Part shown: positions 38,751 through 48,445 of the stretch, one piece after another
How positions within the stretch are numbered: position 1 is the first letter of the stretch
How the letters are laid out: each line of letters opens with the position of its first letter
From: Mycolicibacterium sp. CR10
Lineage (GTDB): Bacteria; Actinomycetota; Actinomycetes; Mycobacteriales; Mycobacteriaceae
Direction: 5' to 3'
Assembly (NCBI RefSeq): GCF_005222675.1
Contig: NZ_STGE01000068.1
Span: 1 to 64,000 of the forward strand
DNA: 64,000 bases
Program-made: the position numbers and the translations under genes
Notes under the pieces: model-generated
What the model saw: the letters and a program-made list of their open reading frames with translations, nothing else
Database searches by the model: none
What the model was told of the DNA's origin: nothing

Positions 38751-38777
38751 GTCGTGAATTCTTCGAAATTCTACGAC
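38751..38777. promoter_or_regulatory. Probable operator upstream of the PF10118 operon
   Basis: GTCGT (38751-38755) and ACGAC (38773-38777) flank GAATT (38756-38760) and AATTC (38767-38771). Both pairs are inverted, offset by one base, around a TTCGA core. It lies 16 bp upstream of the start codon. The arrangement suggests a TetR-type site; no regulator gene is adjacent. Confidence 0.4.
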
Positions 38778-38830
38778 GACCGGAGCAGGTAGGTGGGACC
38801 GGAGGTCCCCGATAGCTGGCCGGGGGCCTG

Positions 38831-39301
38831 TCAGGCAGGCGGCAGCGGTTGTCCGGGGGCGGGCGGGCCGCCGGGGAAGACGGGCGGTGCACCTGCCGCC
38901 GGGGCGCCCGCGCCGGGCGCACCCGCGATCGGCACCAACGGAGTCGGCGTGACGGTGGTCACGCCATTGGCGCCGACGGTCGGGCCACCACGGGGACCCA
39001 TGGCTTTGATCGCGTCGGCCGCCGCCTGGGTGCAGTCCAGGTTCAAGAGCATCCGGCCGCCGCTGGTCACCTTCTGTGAGTCGACGAGGCAGTTGAACTG
39101 CGGCAGCACGCTGCCGGTCGATCCACCGAAGTACGCCTTGACGCCCTGGCTCTTGAGGATCGCCAGCGCCCTTCCGTACTGCTCGCCGGTCACGTTGTAC
39201 GGCGACGGCCCCGAGGGCTGGGACAGCGCCACGCCGGCGCCGATCAGTGCGGCCGATCCTGCGACGACGAGTCCGCCGCTGAGCACAATGATCTTCTTCA
39301 C
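38831..39301 (-). CDS. Secreted protein with Pro/Ala-rich tail
   Basis: A 156-residue exported protein. The signal segment KKIIVLSGGLVVAGSAALIGAGVAL is followed by a small domain of about 75 residues with two cysteines (QFNCLVD and NLDCTQA), then a Gly/Ala/Pro-rich tail of about 45 residues. It resembles small mycobacterial secreted proteins of unknown function. The GTG at 39301 is used. A TATGTT -10 element on the minus strand (39353-39358) would give a 44-nt leader. Confidence 0.65.
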   Translation of the reverse strand: MKKIIVLSGGLVVAGSAALIGAGVALSQPSGPSPYNVTGEQYGRALAILKSQGVKAYFGGSTGSVLPQFNCLVDSQKVTSGGRMLLNLDCTQAAADAIKAMGPRGGPTVGANGVTTVTPTPLVPIAGAPGAGAPAAGAPPVFPGGPPAPGQPLPPA

Positions 39302-39360
39302 GACAGAAGCATCCTCACGACAACAATCTCCTCGTCTCGGTGGTGCGGTGCGAACATATC

Positions 39361-39388
39361 GCAGCGGTCACGTTTGTGAAACCGCTGC
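39361..39388 (-). terminator. Hairpin after malQ
   Basis: GCAGCGGT (39361-39368) and ACCGCTGC (39381-39388) are perfect 8-bp inverted repeats with a 12-nt loop, 15 nt beyond the malQ stop on the minus strand. There is no U-tract. Confidence 0.55.
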
Positions 39389-39402
39389 AGAGTCGCGCAG
39401 CG

Positions 39403-41595
39403 TTACACCGGCGGCTTGACCGCCGCCCGCATCGCCTCGCACAGCGCGGCGGCACGCGGGTCGGTCAGCACCTCCTCAAGCAGCACCTGCCGTCCCTGCG
39501 GGTCGCCCAGCGGAACCCGCCAGTTCGGATACTCGTCGGTGGTTCCCGGCTGATTCTGGGTGCGCACCTCACCGACGGCATCGGCGAGCGACAGCGCGAG
39601 CAGCCGTGACGGGGTCCGCCCGAGATAGCGGTGCAGGGCCAGCACCACCGCGTCCACACCAGGATCGGCGTCGCCGGTGTCGGCACCGCCCCCGAGCAGC
39701 CCCACCCTGCGCAGTTCGGCCATCCAAGCCGACTGCTGTTCCCGGTCGCCCGCCAGTTCCTCGACCGCGGGCCGGGTCAGCAGACCGAGTTCGTCGCGCA
39801 GCCGGACGTGCTCGCCGGCGAGGTAGCCGGCCGTCGGCGGCAGATCGTGGGTGGTGACCGCGGATAGGCAGAACTCCCGCCACCGATCGGCGGGCAGCGG
39901 CCCGCCACCGCCGTCACGGTCCAGTTCGAACCACAGGATCGAGGTACCGAACAGGCCTCGGTCGCGGAGGTAGCCACGCACCCAGGGCTCGACGGTTCCG
40001 AGGTCTTCACCGACCACGACCGCGCCGGCCCGGTACGCCTCCAGCGCCACGATGCCGATCATCGCCTCGTGGTCGTAACGCACATACGTGCCTTCCGTCG
40101 GCAGCGCGCCCTTCGGTATCCACCACAGCCGGAACAACCCGATGATGTGGTCGATCCGGACGCCGCCCGCGTGTCGCAACACCGCGCCGACGAGCGCGCG
40201 AAACGGCTCGTAGGCCGCGTCGGCCAGGCGGTCGGGTCGCCACGGCGGTTGCGACCAGTCCTGCCCGAGCTGATTGAACTCGTCGGGGGGTGCACCCGCG
40301 GTGACACCGAGCGCCAGCACGTCCTGCAGCGCCCACGCGTCGGCGCCGTCGGGGTCCACCCCGACCGCCAGGTCGTGCATGATGCCCAGCTCCATGCCCG
40401 CCTGCACGGCGGCGGCCTGCGCTGCCGTCAGCTGCTCGTCCACCAGCCACTGCAACCAGCGGTGGAAATCCACCTGCGACGGATGCTCCTCGACGAACGC
40501 GGCAACAGCGGGGGAGCCCGGGTGCTGCAGCTCCTCAGGCCACTGGTGCCAGTCGCTGCCGTAACTCTCGGCCAGCGCGCACCAGGTGGCGAAGTCGTCG
40601 AGGCTGCGACCCTGCCGGGCCCGGAACGCCGAATAGGCGATGTCGCGGCCCGCCGAGAGTTCGATGGGGTAAATCGCCTCCAGCGCGGCACGTTTGACCT
40701 TCCACGCGCTGTCCCGGTCGATCCGCTCCGAGCGAGCGGCCCGCGCCTGCGGGTTCCCCTTCGCCTTGCGGAGACGCCCCCGGTGCCGGATGTCGCTGTA
40801 CTCCGGGACGGCCTCCACCCGCAGATACATCGGATTGACGAAGCGACGCGACGTCGGCAGGTAGGGCGACGGTTCCATCGGGGCCGTCGGTGCCGCCGCA
40901 TGCAGCGGGTTCACCAGCACGAACCCGGCGCCGTGTACGGCGGCCGACCACACGGCCAGGTCGGTGAGATCGGTCAGATCGCCGATACCCCAGGACCTTC
41001 GGGAGCTCACGCTGTAGAGCTGGGTGGCCAGCCCCCACGCGCGGCCCGCGCCCAGGCTCGTGGGCGGCTCCAGCTGCGACGGCGACACGATCACCGGTGT
41101 GCTGGTGTCTGCGTCGTTGCTCGAACCGACCTGCTGATGCAGGCGGTGATACCCGATCGGCAGGTCCGCGGGCAGTTCGAAGGTGGCCTCCCCGACCATC
41201 CGGCCCTCGAGATCGAAAGGGGCCCTGTTGTTCTCGAGCTGCCGAAGCCCGGTGCGCACGCTGCCGTCCTCGAGCCGCAGCCACAGCCTCACCGGATCCC
41301 CGTGGGTGACGTGCACCCAAAAGGGTGTCGCGGTCCCGCTGCGGCCGACGATCACCGGGGGCAGTGACCGCGTCCAGTGGTCACGGTCGTGGCCCGCGAT
41401 CGCCGCGGCGCGGTCGTCCTCGGTGGCGGCGGACACGCCGAGCGCATCGAGCACGGCGATCAGTGTGGAGGCCGACACCGTCACCGGTCGGCCCGTCCAG
41501 TCGGAGTACGTGGTGGCCACCCCGAATCGTTGCGCAAGCTCGATCAACGACGCGGGCGGGTCAGCGCCTTCGGAGTCACGCGGGGCAGCGGGCAT
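39403..41595 (-). CDS. malQ: 4-alpha-glucanotransferase (amylomaltase)
   Basis: A 730-residue GH77 enzyme that transfers maltosyl units between alpha-1,4-glucans in cytoplasmic glycogen and maltodextrin metabolism. The GH77 landmarks are visible: the SSRRSWGIGDLTDL loop, RIDHIIGLFRLWWIP with the nucleophile Asp region, GEDLGTVEPWV with the acid/base Glu, and TTHDLPPTAGYL with the third carboxylate. An N-terminal extension of about 200 residues carries the usual actinobacterial beta domain. The ATG at 41595 fits mycobacterial MalQ length. Confidence 0.95.
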   Translation of the reverse strand: MPAAPRDSEGADPPASLIELAQRFGVATTYSDWTGRPVTVSASTLIAVLDALGVSAATEDDRAAAIAGHDRDHWTRSLPPVIVGRSGTATPFWVHVTHGDPVRLWLRLEDGSVRTGLRQLENNRAPFDLEGRMVGEATFELPADLPIGYHRLHQQVGSSNDADTSTPVIVSPSQLEPPTSLGAGRAWGLATQLYSVSSRRSWGIGDLTDLTDLAVWSAAVHGAGFVLVNPLHAAAPTAPMEPSPYLPTSRRFVNPMYLRVEAVPEYSDIRHRGRLRKAKGNPQARAARSERIDRDSAWKVKRAALEAIYPIELSAGRDIAYSAFRARQGRSLDDFATWCALAESYGSDWHQWPEELQHPGSPAVAAFVEEHPSQVDFHRWLQWLVDEQLTAAQAAAVQAGMELGIMHDLAVGVDPDGADAWALQDVLALGVTAGAPPDEFNQLGQDWSQPPWRPDRLADAAYEPFRALVGAVLRHAGGVRIDHIIGLFRLWWIPKGALPTEGTYVRYDHEAMIGIVALEAYRAGAVVVGEDLGTVEPWVRGYLRDRGLFGTSILWFELDRDGGGGPLPADRWREFCLSAVTTHDLPPTAGYLAGEHVRLRDELGLLTRPAVEELAGDREQQSAWMAELRRVGLLGGGADTGDADPGVDAVVLALHRYLGRTPSRLLALSLADAVGEVRTQNQPGTTDEYPNWRVPLGDPQGRQVLLEEVLTDPRAAALCEAMRAAVKPPV

Positions 41596-41613
41596 GCCCC
41601 CAATCTTGCCCCG

Positions 41614-42870
41614 TCAGTCGACATCGCGTGAGACCAAGTCCTCCCAGGTGTCGCGGCGCACCACGAGCTGCGCCTGACCATCGGCGACGAACACGACCGG
41701 AACGCGGCGGGCGCCGTTGTACTGATTCGACATGGTGTAGCAGTAGGCGCCGGTCACCGGGACCGCGAGCAGGTCGCCGACTTCAGGATCGCGCAGCGGG
41801 ACGCCGTCGACGAGCTCGTCTCCCGATTCGCAGTGCCTACCCACCACGGTGACCTGTTCGCCGCCGCCCACCCGGCGCACAAGCGTCGCCTCGAATCGCT
41901 GGCCGGTCAGTGACACCTCGAGGTTGTCGCCCATCCCGCCGTCGACCGCCACGTGGACGACTTCGCCGCGCTTGATCGTCGTCACCCGGTAGACCGTGCA
42001 CGCGTTGCGCGCGACCATGCTGCGGCCCGGCTCCACGATCAGCCTGCTGTCCGCGGGGAGCAGTGCCCGGGCCTGCTCCACCATGGCGTCGGCGTACTGG
42101 TCGAGAGTCGGTGCGTGCTCGCGATACGTGTAGCGCACTCCAAGGCCGCCGCCAAGATCGTAGGTGTCGAACGTGCCGAGGCGTGCGATCGGCGCGACCG
42201 CCTCGGCCAACTGGTCGACGTCCAGCAGCTGCGAGCCGACGTGGGTGTGGACACCCTGCATCGCCAGCCTCGGGCTGTTCTCGATGCGCGCGATGGCGAC
42301 CCGCGCATCGTCGGGAAGCAGCCCGAACTTCGACCGCGCGTGCCCGGTTGCCTGCGACGCGTGCGTGGCGGCCTGGACGCCAGGGATGACCCTGACGAGG
42401 CAGGGTTGCCGGCGCCCGGCGGGTACCAGGTGGTCCAGCCGGTCGATATCGTCGAAGTTGTCGACGACCACGAGTCCGACACCGCTCTGGATGGCGATCG
42501 TGAGTTCCTCGTCGGTCTTGGCGTTGCCGTGCAACACCAGCCGCGCCGGATCGGCGCCGGCCTTCAAGGCCGTGAGGATCTCGCCGCCGCCCGCCACATC
42601 GAGATGCAGCCCCTCGGACACCATGATCCGTTGAACGGCCGTGCACGGGAACGACTTCGACGCGAAGGCCACATCGCTGCGCGGCCACCGGCTGCGGAAA
42701 GCGGCCAGGTAGTCACGGGCCCGCCGGGCGAGCGCGTCCCGGGCGACGACGATAACCGGGGTGCCGAACTCGGCCGCCACTTGGTCGAGGCGACAGTCGC
42801 CGACCATGACGGTGCCGTCGCGGTCGAGTCGACTGCCCGGCGGGAACAGTTCGAGGACGTCGTCGCTCAC
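41614..42870 (-). CDS. Diaminopimelate decarboxylase-like PLP enzyme (fold type III)
   Basis: A 418-residue alanine-racemase-fold decarboxylase. The PLP lysine is in VAFASKSFPC near residue 56. The phosphate-binding loop is YDLGGGLGVRY near 235, and EPGRSMVARN and GAYCYTMSNQYNGARRP form the C-terminal active-site half. It is close to LysA but its PLP motif differs from the usual housekeeping AAKAFLC. It may therefore act on a related D-amino acid or in a special pathway. The GTG at 42870 is used. Divergent from an MFS exporter, 42 bp away. Confidence 0.8.
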   Translation of the reverse strand: MSDDVLELFPPGSRLDRDGTVMVGDCRLDQVAAEFGTPVIVVARDALARRARDYLAAFRSRWPRSDVAFASKSFPCTAVQRIMVSEGLHLDVAGGGEILTALKAGADPARLVLHGNAKTDEELTIAIQSGVGLVVVDNFDDIDRLDHLVPAGRRQPCLVRVIPGVQAATHASQATGHARSKFGLLPDDARVAIARIENSPRLAMQGVHTHVGSQLLDVDQLAEAVAPIARLGTFDTYDLGGGLGVRYTYREHAPTLDQYADAMVEQARALLPADSRLIVEPGRSMVARNACTVYRVTTIKRGEVVHVAVDGGMGDNLEVSLTGQRFEATLVRRVGGGEQVTVVGRHCESGDELVDGVPLRDPEVGDLLAVPVTGAYCYTMSNQYNGARRVPVVFVADGQAQLVVRRDTWEDLVSRDVD

Positions 42871-42892
42871 GTCCCCAGAGTGCCATCGACGG

Positions 42893-42912
42893 CGTTCGGT
42901 AGTGTCCGAACG
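42893..42912. promoter_or_regulatory. Operator overlapping a leaderless -10
   Basis: CGTTCGG (42893-42899) and CCGAACG (42906-42912) are perfect inverted repeats. The 6-bp centre TAGTGT (42900-42905) is itself a -10 hexamer placed 7 nt before the MFS ATG at 42913. A protein bound here would block the MFS promoter and could also affect the divergent decarboxylase. Confidence 0.55.
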
Positions 42913-44100
42913 ATGGCGTCCGAACCGCTCGACGACGCCCGCAACAGGCGCGCCCGAGTCGCGGCGGCGGCGCTGTTCCTGACCAACGGCGCGCTGTTCG
43001 CCAACCTGCTGCCCCGGTTTCCGGAGATCAAGTCCGACCTCGCGATGTCCAACGCCGTCTACGGCGGATCCGTGGCGGCGTTCTCCGCCGGCGCCCTGAT
43101 CTCCGGACTGACGGCGGCCGCGCTGATCCGACGGTTCCAGTCGGCACGGGTCGCGCTGGTCACCACCATCGCCCTCGCGGCGCTCATCGTGGTCGCCGGT
43201 GTGGCCGGATCGCCGCTGATCTTCGCTGCGGCCCTGTTCGCCGCCGGCGCCAGCGATGCGGTGACCGATGTCGCACAGAACGTCAACGGTCTTCGGCTGC
43301 AACGCAACTACGGCCGGTCGATCATCAACTCACTGCACGCGGTGTGGGCCGTCGGCGCCATCATCGGTGGCCTGATGGGTGCGGCCGCGATCGCTTTACA
43401 CGTCTCGCGCGCGGTACACCTGGGGTTCGCGGCCATCCTGTTCTGCACCGTCGTCGCGGTCGCCTACCCGTACCTGCTGCACGGCCCCGATCACGACGAC
43501 CACCCATCAGCGCAGAACACCGGTGGTCGGGCCGTCAGCGCGACCGTGTACCTGTCGTTGCTCGCACTGGTGGGCATCGCCGTCGCGGGCGCCACGGTCG
43601 AGGACGCCGGGAGTTCTTGGGCCACCTTGTATCTGCGCGACGGGCTGGGCGCTCCGGGTGCGCTGGCGCCGCTGGGGTACGTCGCGTTGGTCGGCTTCAT
43701 GTTCGTCGGCAGGCTTCTCGGGGACAGGCTCGTCGACCGCTTCGGGGAGCGCGCCGTCGCCCGCACCGGCGGCGTGATCACCGCGGTGGGCATGGGGACC
43801 GCGTTGGCGTTCCCGTCGGTGCCGGGCACCATCGCCGGGTTCGCCGCCGCCGGCTTCGGGGTGGCGACCGTGGTTCCCGCCGCCATGCGCGCCGCCGACG
43901 AACTGCCGGGCCTGCGCGCGGGCACCGGGCTGACGCTGCTGACCTGGCTGATGCGTGTCGGGTTCTTCGGCGCGCCGTTGATCGTCGGCGTCGTCGCTGA
44001 TGCGACCACCCTGCGCGTCGGCCTTCTCACCGTCCCGGTGGCGGGCGTCGCGCTCGTCGTGCTCGCCGGTGCGCTCAGCGCTCGCCGAGCGCGTTCCTGA
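42913..44100 (+). CDS. MFS transporter
   Basis: A 395-residue twelve-helix major facilitator. The first helix pair (ALFLTNGALFANLLPRFPEIKSDL) and the LLGDRLVDRFG loop between helices 8 and 9 are typical of the YbjJ/FucP-like exporters. A substrate related to the divergent decarboxylase is plausible. Start by a leaderless promoter at 42900. Its 3' end overlaps the convergent tetR by 26 bp. Confidence 0.85.
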   Translation: MASEPLDDARNRRARVAAAALFLTNGALFANLLPRFPEIKSDLAMSNAVYGGSVAAFSAGALISGLTAAALIRRFQSARVALVTTIALAALIVVAGVAGSPLIFAAALFAAGASDAVTDVAQNVNGLRLQRNYGRSIINSLHAVWAVGAIIGGLMGAAAIALHVSRAVHLGFAAILFCTVVAVAYPYLLHGPDHDDHPSAQNTGGRAVSATVYLSLLALVGIAVAGATVEDAGSSWATLYLRDGLGAPGALAPLGYVALVGFMFVGRLLGDRLVDRFGERAVARTGGVITAVGMGTALAFPSVPGTIAGFAAAGFGVATVVPAAMRAADELPGLRAGTGLTLLTWLMRVGFFGAPLIVGVVADATTLRVGLLTVPVAGVALVVLAGALSARRARS

Positions 44101-44704
44101 CCATCGGGGTCAACACCTCGTGCGCGAAGCGACGCAGTTCGCCGTCGTCGCCGAAGTCCGGATCCGACGGCGGCATCGACAGATAGGTGAAGAACAGCCG
44201 CGCAAACACATCGGCGACCCAGCGCACGGGTCGGGCGGGCGTGCCCGGCCGGTCACCGTGCATGTAGTTGGCGATGAACGCCGATCCCATGTCGATCAAC
44301 TCGGCGGATTCCGCGGGCGGGGACGGGTCGGAGTGCGCGGCGCGCCGCAATACCGGGTGGTCGCGGGCGAAGGTGACCGCGGCGACGAACGCGTTGGCGA
44401 CGCCCTCCTCAGGGTCAACGGTGGCTTCGATAGCGTCGGCCACCGCGGCCAGGAACCGCTGGGTTTCCCGCCGGACCAACCCCGCGACCAGATCGTCGCG
44501 GCGCGGATAGCGCCGGTAGGCCGTCATCCGGGAGACGCCGGCCCTGCGCACCACGTCCTCGACGGTGAGGCGTTGCAGCCCGACGGATGCCGCCTCCTTC
44601 AGCGCGGCATCCAGCAGCCGCTGGCTGGTGCGGTCGGCGGATTCGTCGATCCGGCTTCCCGTCCCGGCGCCGCTGACGATGACGACGAGCTCGGGGTCGA
44701 TCAC
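44075..44704 (-). CDS. TetR-family regulator
   Basis: A 209-residue repressor. The helix-turn-helix is LQRLTVEDVVRRAGVSRMTAYRRYPRRDDL (about residues 43-72), and the ligand domain follows. The GTG at 44704 overlaps the stop of the MpaB gene (GTGA), so it is the second gene of that operon. It probably controls its own operon and perhaps the carboxylesterase gene on the other side; TGGTA-type half-sites lie before both. Confidence 0.88.
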   Translation of the reverse strand: MIDPELVVIVSGAGTGSRIDESADRTSQRLLDAALKEAASVGLQRLTVEDVVRRAGVSRMTAYRRYPRRDDLVAGLVRRETQRFLAAVADAIEATVDPEEGVANAFVAAVTFARDHPVLRRAAHSDPSPPAESAELIDMGSAFIANYMHGDRPGTPARPVRWVADVFARLFFTYLSMPPSDPDFGDDGELRRFAHEVLTPMVRNALGER

Positions 44705-45609
44705 CGCGCGACGACCTCGGGGAGTGGCACCCCCGCCGCCCTGGCCTGGGCGAGTTCGACATATCGGGGGGTGCCGAACGCCCACCGGTGCAGACGCGCG
44801 TCGAGTTGCAGTGCTGGCTCGTAGATCCTGCGGGACAGCGCTTCGGGGCGGTCGTAACCGGTGAGTTCGCGGGCCCACCGCGGGGCGCGGATCATGCCCG
44901 CGTGCACCGCGAACCGGCCGATCGGGCGCTGGATCACCCCGGGCAGGTCGGACAGCGACGGTGCGCTCACCAGAAAGCCGAGGAACGCCCGCGTCTGGGC
45001 CGTCACGCTCAGCTTGGGACGCATCCGCGCCACGAAGTCGTCGAGCTCGGCCACGCTGGCGGGGACGCCGTCGCCGCCGCCCATTCGGCCGATCGTCGCC
45101 TGCTCGGCGAGGTAGCGGTCGCGTTCCTCGGGCGTCAGTGCCCTGTTGGTGCGTTCGAACGTCCGCATGATCATCCACGGGATGCAGATGTGCACCCAGG
45201 CGATCAGCTCGGGGTCCAGCGCACGGTAGGGGACACCGTCGGGCCGAGTGCCGTTGACGAACGAGTGCATGTGGCGGACATGGTCGATGAGACCTGTTGC
45301 CGCAGAGGTATTTCCGAAGGTGGTGGCGAGCACGTAACCGAGCGTGGCCCGTGCCCGCGCAAACGGGTCGCTGCGATAGTTCGACAGGTCCTCGACGCCG
45401 GCGACGACCGACGGGTGCAGCACCTCGAGCACGATCGCCGCCAGGCCCGCCTGGGACACCGATGCCAGATCGGCGTGCACCTCCCACGAGACGCTGCCTG
45501 GTCCGATCAGCCCCGGGTCGCCCGGCGGGCCGCCGTAGACCGCGGGGTCGTCATGCGACCCGACCTGACGCTCGAAGTCGGCGATGATGCGGCTGCGCAG
45601 CGGGTCCAT
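44701..45609 (-). CDS. MpaB-family oxygenase (DUF2236)
   Basis: A 302-residue heme-oxygenase-like protein of the MpaB/latex-clearing-protein family. Conserved features are the start GPGSVSWEVHADLASVSQAGLAAI, the VRHMHSFVNG histidine segment near residue 120, the WVHICIPWMIM helix, and the LTGYDRPEAL segment near the C-terminus. The ATG at 45609 has GGAAGG 7 nt upstream. It may oxidise a hydrophobic compound; a TetR partner follows. Confidence 0.85.
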   Translation of the reverse strand: MDPLRSRIIADFERQVGSHDDPAVYGGPPGDPGLIGPGSVSWEVHADLASVSQAGLAAIVLEVLHPSVVAGVEDLSNYRSDPFARARATLGYVLATTFGNTSAATGLIDHVRHMHSFVNGTRPDGVPYRALDPELIAWVHICIPWMIMRTFERTNRALTPEERDRYLAEQATIGRMGGGDGVPASVAELDDFVARMRPKLSVTAQTRAFLGFLVSAPSLSDLPGVIQRPIGRFAVHAGMIRAPRWARELTGYDRPEALSRRIYEPALQLDARLHRWAFGTPRYVELAQARAAGVPLPEVVAR

Positions 45610-45622
45610 CGCGGGCCTTCCA

Positions 45623-45661
45623 TTGGTATGGATGTGACAGTAGACACCCTATCTATACCAA
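45623..45661. promoter_or_regulatory. Paired TTGGTAT half-sites before MpaB
   Basis: TTGGTAT (45623-45629) and ATACCAA (45655-45661) are inverted, 25 bp apart, just upstream of the MpaB-tetR operon. The TGGTA core also occurs in the palindrome before the carboxylesterase. Confidence 0.35.
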
Positions 45662-45811
45662 CTCGCCGCCGAGTGCGCCAGGATCCGCTACACCAACCCC
45701 GCCTTCTGCTTCTCGGACAGAGGTGACGCTTAGTCTGAGTCGGCGGCGCCCGGCCGGCCACGCACCTCGGATGATGGTGTGCGCGCCGACCGAGCCGTCG
45801 CCGGGACCGCC

Positions 45812-45833
45812 GCTGGTACACTTACGTACCAGC
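45812..45833. promoter_or_regulatory. Perfect palindromic operator before the carboxylesterase
   Basis: GCTGGTAC (45812-45819) and GTACCAGC (45826-45833) are exact 8-bp inverted repeats around ACTTAC. TACACT (45817-45822) inside could be the -10. The GAAGGAG ribosome site follows at 45841-45847. Confidence 0.55.
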
Positions 45834-45854
45834 CATTGACCGAAGGAGCTCGGC

Positions 45855-47426
45855 ATGACCGCGGAGGCGACGACTCGCGACGCCGCAGGCGAACGGCCGA
45901 TCGTGGACACCACCAACGGCCCGGTCCGCGGCGTGGACGACGGCACCGTCAAGGTCTGGAAGGCGGTGCGCTACGCCGCCGCGCCGGTCGGTGAGCTGCG
46001 GTGGCGAGCCCCCCAACCCCCCCAGGCCTGGTCAGAGCCCGCCGACGCGAGCCGGACCGGTCCGGTCTGCCCACAGCCGACCGACCCGCGGATCCCGATC
46101 GATCTGGGTGCGCCGCAGGGCGAGGACTTCCTGACGCTCAACGTGTGGGCCCCGTCGGGCACCCAACCCGGTGACGGCAAAGCCGTGATGGTGTGGGTGC
46201 ACGGTGGCGCCTACATCCTGGGTTCGGCCAGTCAGCCGCTCTACCAGGGCCGCACGCTGGCCGCCGACGGCGACGTCGTGGTCGTGACGGTCAACTACCG
46301 GCTCGGCGCACTCGGCTTCCTCGAACTGTCCACGCTGGGCGCCGACACCGACCAGTTCGCCACCAACGTCGGCCTGCGCGACGTGCTGGCCGCGCTCGGC
46401 TGGGTCCGCGACAACATCGCGGCGTTCGGCGGGGATCCGCGCAGGGTCACCCTGTTCGGTGAGTCGGCCGGGGCCGGCGTGGTGACCACGCTGCTGGGCA
46501 GCCCGGCCGCGCGGGGTTTGTTCAGCGCTGCGATCGCCCAGAGCTCACCGGTCACCTCCGCGTACGACGCCGGCCGCGCCGCCCGCGTTGCCGAACGGTT
46601 CCTGGAGGTGCTCGGTGTGGGAGCCCAAGACCTCGGGCAGCTGGCCGGACTGCCGATCGAGACCATCGTCGCCGCGTCACGGACTGTGTTCGACGAGGTG
46701 CCGGTGCAGACGCCGGGCCGGTTGGCGTTCGCGCCGATCGTCGACGGGGATGTGGTGCCGGACTATCCGGTCAGCCTGGCCAGGAAGGGTCTGACGCATC
46801 CGGTGCCACTGATCATCGGCACCAACCGCAACGAGGCCGCCCTGTTCCGGTGGATGAAGTCGCCGCTGATGCCGATCAAGGCCGAGTCCATCACCGCGAT
46901 GTTCGCCGAGATCGCGGCCGAACAGCCCAGCCTGCAGCTGCCGAACCGGACGGATCTCGAGGGCACCTACCGCGGTCGCGGCAAATCCAAAGGGTTGGGA
47001 CTGGCCAGCGATCTGGGCTTCCGGATGCCGTCGATCTGGTTCGCCGACGGCCACCGTGCCGCCGCACCCGTGCACCTGTATCGGTTCGACTTCGCCACCC
47101 CGATGCTTCGGGTGCTGCGGCTACACGCCGCGCACGCCACCGAACTGCCGTTCGTGTGGGGCAATCTCGGCGCGGTACGCAAGGATCCGATGTTCGCCCT
47201 GGGCGGCCGCGCGATCGGCGGGGTGGTCTCCCACCGTCTGCGGACGCGCTGGACGAACTTCGCGAAACACCATGACCCCGCGGGTCCGACAGGCGAGCCG
47301 AATTGGCGCCCCTACGGCGCCGACGACCGCGCCACGCTGGTCATCGACAAACAGGACTCGGTGATCGACGACCTCGACGCCGACGTGCGCCGCGCGTGGG
47401 GCGACGACGTCCTGAGCTTTCTGTAG
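45855..47426 (+). CDS. Type B carboxylesterase
   Basis: A 523-residue alpha/beta hydrolase. The nucleophile elbow is GESAGAG (Ser near residue 204), the oxyanion loop is VHGGAY near 115, and the EDFLTLNVWAP motif near 90 marks the carboxylesterase-B/ParaE family. A late His in HATELPFVWG completes the triad. There is no signal peptide, so it is cytoplasmic. It is probably repressed through the palindrome upstream, possibly by the TetR at 44075. Confidence 0.92.
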   Translation: MTAEATTRDAAGERPIVDTTNGPVRGVDDGTVKVWKAVRYAAAPVGELRWRAPQPPQAWSEPADASRTGPVCPQPTDPRIPIDLGAPQGEDFLTLNVWAPSGTQPGDGKAVMVWVHGGAYILGSASQPLYQGRTLAADGDVVVVTVNYRLGALGFLELSTLGADTDQFATNVGLRDVLAALGWVRDNIAAFGGDPRRVTLFGESAGAGVVTTLLGSPAARGLFSAAIAQSSPVTSAYDAGRAARVAERFLEVLGVGAQDLGQLAGLPIETIVAASRTVFDEVPVQTPGRLAFAPIVDGDVVPDYPVSLARKGLTHPVPLIIGTNRNEAALFRWMKSPLMPIKAESITAMFAEIAAEQPSLQLPNRTDLEGTYRGRGKSKGLGLASDLGFRMPSIWFADGHRAAAPVHLYRFDFATPMLRVLRLHAAHATELPFVWGNLGAVRKDPMFALGGRAIGGVVSHRLRTRWTNFAKHHDPAGPTGEPNWRPYGADDRATLVIDKQDSVIDDLDADVRRAWGDDVLSFL

Positions 47427-47472
47427 AGGCCCGGCTTTTCAGCAAACGTAGACTTCCCCCGGAGGTGCCGCC

Positions 47473-48396
<924 letters not shown>

Positions 48397-48432
48397 CGTG
48401 GCCTAACCGCGACGCCGCGTTCGGCCACGCCG

Positions 48433-48438
48433 TATTCT
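48433..48438 (+). promoter_or_regulatory. Leaderless -10 element
   Basis: TATTCT ends 7 nt before the GTG at 48446. Confidence 0.5.
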
Positions 48439-48445
48439 GCGCGGT

